In this document: positions 59,285 to 64,000 of the stretch, piece after piece | Numbering within the stretch: the stretch's first letter is position 1 | Layout: each line of letters starts with the position of its first letter | NCBI RefSeq assembly: GCF_003095655.1 | Contig: NZ_CP029151.1 | Location: 1,115,001 to 1,179,000 of the forward strand | DNA: 64,000 nucleotides | From: Dokdonia sp. Dokd-P16 | GTDB lineage: Bacteria > Bacteroidota > Bacteroidia > Flavobacteriales > Flavobacteriaceae | Direction: 5' to 3' | Made by a program: the position numbers and the translations under genes | Notes under the pieces: model-generated | The model's input: the letters and a program-made list of their open reading frames with translations, nothing else | What the model was told of the DNA's origin: nothing | Databases searched by the model: none

Positions 59285-60031
59285 ATGAAGAAACTTGTAA
59301 TTATTTATTGCCTCCTATTTTTTTGTTTTTTTATATCTAATACGATGTATAGTCAGATGACTAGCGGTATGGTAGAATATATAGTTGTTGCAGATAACTC
59401 TTCTATCTTAGAAAAGTTAAATACTATAAATACGACTAGAAGCAACAAAAAAATGATAGAAGATAGCTTTAAAAAAGGAGATGAATTTAGATTTATTGTA
59501 ACTTTTAACGAAGAACATTCTGTGTCTAAAGGAATTACAACTCTAGAAAACGAAAAAAATAGTTTAAGTTTAAATTCTTTAAAGCTTTTATCTAAAGGGA
59601 ATGATATTGTTTACACAAAACTATATAAAGATTCTCTTCTTATACAAAGACCAGGGTATAGTAATGTACTAATACTAGCGTCACCATTAAAGTGGAAACT
59701 ATTTAGTGAATCAAAGTTAATTAATAATAGAATTTGCTTTAAAGCTACCTCGTCGAAAATTGTAGAAAATAGCTCTGGAAAACAAGAAGTTCCTATCACT
59801 GCGTGGTATACAAAAGAAATCTCTTTACCTATAGGACCATCAACTTACAACGGATTGCCTGGTCTCATTATTGAACTAACTACTAATAACGGTTTTTTAA
59901 ATTACAAAGCTGAAAAAATATCTCTAAAAAAAGGAGCCAACAAGAAAATAAAAATACCTTCGAAGACTATTCTTCTAGAAGAGGAAGCCTCTAGAATAGC
60001 CAAGAAAAATTATTTAAACAGGAAAGGTTAA
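59285..60031 (+). CDS. GLPGLI family protein 5
   Basis: A 248-residue exported protein (signal MKKLVIIYCLLFFCFFISNT). The signature is TAWYTKEISLPIGPSTYNGLPGLIIELT (about 173-200). It is followed by a decayed GLPGLI fragment rather than an intact cassette. Confidence 0.82.
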   Translation: MKKLVIIYCLLFFCFFISNTMYSQMTSGMVEYIVVADNSSILEKLNTINTTRSNKKMIEDSFKKGDEFRFIVTFNEEHSVSKGITTLENEKNSLSLNSLKLLSKGNDIVYTKLYKDSLLIQRPGYSNVLILASPLKWKLFSESKLINNRICFKATSSKIVENSSGKQEVPITAWYTKEISLPIGPSTYNGLPGLIIELTTNNGFLNYKAEKISLKKGANKKIKIPSKTILLEEEASRIAKKNYLNRKG

Positions 60032-60141
60032 CTTACATACAATCCCAACTATCAAGTATTTTGTAGGCTTAGTGCTTACTCATTGAAACGCTTTACTGCT
60101 TGCTAAAGTTAAATCAAGTGCAATATTAGATTCTTCATTAG

Positions 60142-60399
60142 AAGACAAACACACCACCTACAATTACGTGGTTTACTTCTCAATTAAACTTTAGAGGTGG
60201 ACCAACAGCTTATGCCACATTGCCTGGAATCATCTTAGAATTAGAAAGTCAAAAAGTAAAATTTACAGCGGTAAGTATTAAACATAAAAAAGAAAGTTCA
60301 TTAATACTTCCCGATTATGACTCTAAAGACATCTTATCTCACAAAGAATGGAATGCCTATTTTAGTGCTAATAATCCAATATCTCGATTGAAAAATTAA
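60142..60399 (+). pseudogene. Decayed GLPGLI gene fragment (6)
   Basis: An open frame with only the C-terminal third of a GLPGLI protein: TPPTITWFTSQLNFRGG, PTAYATLPGIILELE and NAYFSANNPISRLKN. It closely resembles the end of the 60804 protein (PTAYATLPGLLLELE, YFSANNPLSRL). The start, signal and N-terminal part are gone, and there is no peptide gene upstream. The 110 bp before it show no clear coding structure. Confidence 0.75.
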
Positions 60400-60449
60400 A
60401 TTAAAAATAGTTTGTCAGCATATTTCTCAATAAGAGAAGGACTTTAGAT

Positions 60450-60581
60450 GCATAAAAACACGCAAACACCTGTACTTCAATCAATAATATTTCTAACTTT
60501 CTAAACTATTTGTAAGATTTTTCTTTGTTGGTTCGTTTTTTTTTTAGGTTTGAAACTCATTAATCTAAAAACCAATATATT
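60450..60581 (+). promoter_or_regulatory. Leader-promoter repeat L7
   Basis: The -33 TTTG (60524-60527) and -7 TAGGTTTG (60545-60552) are 17 bp apart, with a 10-T run. It precedes pep7 with an intact ATG. Confidence 0.7.
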
Positions 60582-60803
60582 ATGAAAAAATTGATTTTAC
60601 CATTAGCTGTAATTTTTATTACTATGAGTTCATTTACTGCTGCAGATAACGGAGACTGTGACGGTCTTGCTGAATGGTCGTATTATTCAGCGCTATATTG
60701 GGGGTTCAGCGAAGAATTCGCTACAAATGCGTATGCTGATACTTTTGAAACATGCACCTATGAAAATGGAGGAACTAGTGCTTTTACTGCAAATGTTGAA
60801 TAA
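60582..60803 (+). CDS. Two-Cys secreted peptide (pep7)
   Basis: A 73-residue peptide with an ATG start and a signal almost identical to pep6 (MKKLILPLAVIFITMSSF). The mature part runs GDC, 31 residues rich in Tyr/Trp/Ala/Asp, then TC and YENGGTSAFTANVE. The shared signal sequence and strongly different mature sequence suggest recombination or diversifying selection on the mature region. Its stop is directly followed by the GLPGLI start, so the two are translationally coupled. Confidence 0.75.
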   Translation: MKKLILPLAVIFITMSSFTAADNGDCDGLAEWSYYSALYWGFSEEFATNAYADTFETCTYENGGTSAFTANVE

Positions 60804-61547
60804 ATGACATACAGACGTATATTAAATCTAATTTGCATAGGCTTCAACTTAGTTTGGAGCCTTAATCTTTCAAGTCAGCATACCATTATTAATTATAGAG
60901 GAACTGCAATATTTAAATCAGCTACTGATTCGGAGTATAGTAATAATATGACTTTACTTACCAAACGTATAAACAACAGCTTAAAAAACATTGATATTCA
61001 AGTAAAAACAAATGGTGTTTTAAATATCGTTTCTTATGTAGAAAAATTGGAAAATGATTTTAATGGAGGCACTCTAAAAAATCTAACGCTATCGATGGCT
61101 TTAAATGGAAAACTAATCTTCACAGATTATAGCCGGCAAACATCCTATTATGAGTCATTAAGTTATAATATGTTGAGAAGTGTTTCAACAAGTAATATAG
61201 AATGGGAGATTCTTGATGACGTTAAATATATCCTTGGATATAAATGCTATAAAGCACTAGGTAAAATAGTGTCCCTAGATGAAGAATATAAACTCGCAGT
61301 ACCCACAATTGCCTGGTTCTGTCCTGAATTATCCTTGAAAGGTGGTCCAACCGCATATGCTACTTTGCCTGGACTTTTATTAGAGCTAGAAAATAAGAAA
61401 ATGAAATTCACCGCGATTAGTATAGAAGAAAATAAAAACACACTAAGAGAGATAAACCTAAAAAACAAAAAAATAAAATCACACAAAGAATTTGTCGCCT
61501 ATTTTAGTGCTAATAATCCTTTATCTCGCTTGAATAATAAAAAATAG
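60804..61547 (+). CDS. GLPGLI family protein 7
   Basis: A 247-residue exported protein (N-terminal MTYRRILNLICIGFNLVWSL). The signature is divergent: IAWFCPELSLKGGPTAYATLPGLLLELE (about 168-195), with TLPGLL replacing GLPGLI. It is the last GLPGLI gene before the outer-membrane protein at 61636 and closely resembles the decayed copy at 60142-60399. Confidence 0.8.
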   Translation: MTYRRILNLICIGFNLVWSLNLSSQHTIINYRGTAIFKSATDSEYSNNMTLLTKRINNSLKNIDIQVKTNGVLNIVSYVEKLENDFNGGTLKNLTLSMALNGKLIFTDYSRQTSYYESLSYNMLRSVSTSNIEWEILDDVKYILGYKCYKALGKIVSLDEEYKLAVPTIAWFCPELSLKGGPTAYATLPGLLLELENKKMKFTAISIEENKNTLREINLKNKKIKSHKEFVAYFSANNPLSRLNNKK

Positions 61548-61635
61548 TTTATTAGCATATTGCTCAATAAAAGAGAAGCTTTCAATGAATCAGCTAATTA
61601 GGATATATTAACAATCAATAAAATTAAAATCTAAT

Positions 61636-64000
61636 TTGCTCAATCAAGTTTTAAAGAACTCCTCAGTTACGGTCCTACTTTTACTAGTGGGACTTTCTTC
61701 ATTTGCTCAAACAGTTGTATTAAATGGTAAAACACTAGACACCTTGCAAAGTCCTTTACCTAATACAAACATCCTCTTCTTCCCTACTATTCAAAACGAA
61801 GATAAAGTACGTTTCTCCATCACAGATCAAGAGGGTTTTTATCAAGTTACTCTTAAGGAGAACATATCGTATATAATGGAGATAAGCTATCTGGGATTTA
61901 ATACTTATAAAGACACTATAAAACTATCACAAGATACCACAAGAAACATCATCTTAACCCCATCTACCCAAAGCCTTGAAGAGATTATTCTCACAGAGCG
62001 CACACCCATTAAAATACGGGAAGACACCATCACGTACCGCCCAGAAAAATTCTTAACGGGTGAAGAACGTAAGCTACGTGACGTACTTAAAAAATTACCA
62101 GGCCTAGACGTAGACCGCGCCGGTAATGTTACTGTAAATGGGAAAGAAGTAACTAAACTTCTTGTAGACGGCAAAGAATTTTTTACAGGTGATGAAAAAC
62201 TGGGAGTTAACAATATTCCCGCTGGAGTCATAGATGAGATAGAGGCGCTAGATAATTATAATGAGGTGTCATTTTTAAAAGGGTTAAGTGATAGCGAGCA
62301 ACTAGCTCTTAATATTAAACTTAAAGATGGTAAAAAGAAATTTGCCTTTGGAGAATTAGAGACAGGTGGCGGTATAGAAGACCGCTATCTATTGCACCCT
62401 ACCTTATTTTATTATAGTCCAAAAACGAGCGTAAATGTTATAGGTGACTTTAATAATATAGGTAAGAAGTCATTCACCACTAAAGATTATATAGACTTTG
62501 AGGGAGGCTTTTCTCGCCTAGCAGAAGATCCTAGTGCCTATTTTAAATTATATAATGATGAGTTTGCAAGATTCTTATCACAACGTGATTTTACATTTAA
62601 TAGAAATAACTTTGGCGCGTTATCTATAAACCAGACCTTAACTCCTCAACTTGACCTTAGTGGTTATACCATCCTATCTGGTGGCGACTTAAAAACGCGT
62701 CAAGAAAATAGTATTACCTATTTATCTGGTCAAAACATAGATGAGCAACGTACCACAATGCAAAATAACAAGTTGTTCTTTAGTCTTACTAAAGCTTCTT
62801 TACGCTACATAGGAGAAGAAAACCTTGATATGAACTATGAAGTATTCTTAAAAACTAATAGTGGTGAGGGAAACTCTTCTTTGGATTCATTTACAGCTAC
62901 AGAGAGTACCTTTTTAAATCAAAAAAACATTCCAAGCTCCTCAGATATTACGCAAAAATTAAGTGTTAATAAACAATTTACTCCCAAGCACACTACATCT
63001 ATACATCTAAGTCATAAATATGTAGATACTGATACTCGAGGAGATTGGAAATTTAATAGACCTATATTTACAGGTATCATTCCTATAGAAAATACTGGGG
63101 ATGCTATCCTGCTTGACCAAGTGCGCAAAAACAAGGGGCATGACCTCAACTTTAATGTAAAGCACTACTGGGTGTTACACCGTTTTCACCACATCTACCC
63201 AGAAGCTGGCATACGCTACATTGACCAGCAATATGATACTAGCGATTCTCAAGAGCTAGAAAATAGTACTAATAACTTTACCGCTGCTGGATTTAATAAC
63301 GACCTAGACTATCGCCTTTCTGACACCTATGCAGGGATGCAGTACAAAGCAAAAGCAGGTAAATTTATATTTAAACCTGGTATCTTCTATCACTATTATG
63401 ATTGGAAAATAAAGCAGCTGGACACCGAGCTTCGTCAAACTGGAAAAACTGTAGTACTTCCAGAGCTCAGCGTAGACTGGGAACTTAACAGCTCACATAA
63501 AGTGAAGCTGCGCTATAATCTCAACTCACGTTTTGGAGAAGCAAGCCAGTTTGCAAATAGATTGAGGCTTAGCACCTTTAATCAAGTATTTACAGGTAAT
63601 GAGCGGCTAGAAAATGAGTTATATCATAGCGCCAGGATTACCTATAGTAAGTTTAGTCTATTTAAGGGAACCTTCTTAAATGCTGGTTTTAATTATACAA
63701 ACAGGCTACAATCCATTAGAAACAATACTGTGATAGAAGGTATCGATCAAATTAATACACTTGTCTATACTTCGCTACCAGAAAATAGCTATCGCGGTAA
63801 TTTTCAATACACAAAACTACTAGGAGACTATAAGGTAAAGGTAGGAAGCACCGCATCCTTATCAGATTATTCGCGTGTGATAAACACGGTACTTCAAGAT
63901 TTTGAATCGCAAAGCTATTCGTATTCTTTAGGCTTAGAAACCCGCTTTAAAAATGCACCAAACGTTGAATTCAATTGGAACCAGCGTTTTAATATATTTG
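61636..64000 (+). CDS. CarboxypepD_reg/TonB-type outer-membrane protein, partial
   Basis: The frame runs off the window edge after 788 codons. No ATG is present; the TTG at 61636 is taken as the start, but ATA at 61618 (in frame, AAA TTA AAA TCT following) could be a lost ATG. A signal (SVTVLLLLVGLSSFAQ) is followed by a CarboxypepD_reg-like domain (VVLNGKTLDTLQSPLPNTNI, LGFNTYKDTI), a plug-like LRDVLKKLPGLDVDRAGNVTV, and a long barrel. It is the array's probable outer-membrane partner, like the 6709-9393 gene. Confidence 0.8.
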   Translation, partial: MLNQVLKNSSVTVLLLLVGLSSFAQTVVLNGKTLDTLQSPLPNTNILFFPTIQNEDKVRFSITDQEGFYQVTLKENISYIMEISYLGFNTYKDTIKLSQDTTRNIILTPSTQSLEEIILTERTPIKIREDTITYRPEKFLTGEERKLRDVLKKLPGLDVDRAGNVTVNGKEVTKLLVDGKEFFTGDEKLGVNNIPAGVIDEIEALDNYNEVSFLKGLSDSEQLALNIKLKDGKKKFAFGELETGGGIEDRYLLHPTLFYYSPKTSVNVIGDFNNIGKKSFTTKDYIDFEGGFSRLAEDPSAYFKLYNDEFARFLSQRDFTFNRNNFGALSINQTLTPQLDLSGYTILSGGDLKTRQENSITYLSGQNIDEQRTTMQNNKLFFSLTKASLRYIGEENLDMNYEVFLKTNSGEGNSSLDSFTATESTFLNQKNIPSSSDITQKLSVNKQFTPKHTTSIHLSHKYVDTDTRGDWKFNRPIFTGIIPIENTGDAILLDQVRKNKGHDLNFNVKHYWVLHRFHHIYPEAGIRYIDQQYDTSDSQELENSTNNFTAAGFNNDLDYRLSDTYAGMQYKAKAGKFIFKPGIFYHYYDWKIKQLDTELRQTGKTVVLPELSVDWELNSSHKVKLRYNLNSRFGEASQFANRLRLSTFNQVFTGNERLENELYHSARITYSKFSLFKGTFLNAGFNYTNRLQSIRNNTVIEGIDQINTLVYTSLPENSYRGNFQYTKLLGDYKVKVGSTASLSDYSRVINTVLQDFESQSYSYSLGLETRFKNAPNVEFNWNQRFNIF

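Noticed and set aside
1-64000. CRISPR arrays, rRNA operon, prophage or complete insertion sequences
   Set aside because: No regular spaced repeats, rRNA segments, integrase, transposase or phage structural genes were recognised.

Overview
The window is low-GC, gene-dense chromosomal DNA of a marine Flavobacteriaceae bacterium. The evidence is the gliding genes gldE/gldD, GLPGLI-family proteins, CarboxypepD_reg/TonB-type outer-membrane proteins, PcrB-type prenylglyceryl phosphate synthase, promoters of the Bacteroidetes form TTTG-N19-TAnnTTTG, and several TTG starts. A Dokdonia/Krokinobacter-like genome is my best guess, from gene content only. A 16-bp palindrome, CGCTTTCGCGAAAGCG, occurs ten times in full and about a dozen more times shortened, both between and inside genes.

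Layout. 1-4474 (minus): a manganese/zinc uptake operon (DtxR-type regulator, outer-membrane protein, binding lipoprotein, ATPase, permease) behind a perfect 22-bp operator-like palindrome. A four-helix-bundle gene cassette interrupts it. 4573-5058: a LOV-like PAS protein without the photoactive cysteine. 5375-10959: two small-secreted-peptide cassettes, one with a GLPGLI protein and a TonB-type outer-membrane protein. 10956-24150: housekeeping (recX, rng, a 30-residue basic protein, HU, mutY, ssb, gldE, gldD, pckA, saccharopine dehydrogenase, Lrp). 24254-33372: small secreted proteins, ahcY, a phosphopantetheinyl transferase, a prenylglyceryl phosphate synthase and a vitamin-salvage-like operon (YkoF-like, PnuC-like, NadR-like). 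33451-39087: a light/oxidative-damage operon with three different photolyase/cryptochrome genes and msrA. 39193-54131 (mostly minus): a peptidase, tRNA-Asn, tRNA-Asp, clpP, trxA, ald, leuS (with an inserted DUF559 nuclease-like cassette) and panE, then a TPP riboswitch driving a TonB receptor on the plus strand. 54322-55333: greA and a HIT protein.

55341-64000 is the most unusual region. It holds five near-identical leader-promoters, each followed by a small Cys-containing secreted-peptide gene and then a GLPGLI gene, plus a decayed extra GLPGLI copy, ending in a CarboxypepD_reg/TonB-type outer-membrane protein cut by the window edge. The promoters have a poly-T run inside the -33/-7 spacer. 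Several peptide genes keep an intact reading frame but have lost a normal start codon. Stem-loops separate most peptide genes from their GLPGLI genes. This looks like an undescribed, expanding and possibly phase-variable peptide/GLPGLI/outer-membrane-protein system; a simpler copy lies at 5375-9393.

Genes on one strand and closely spaced are read as operons; no expression data were available.
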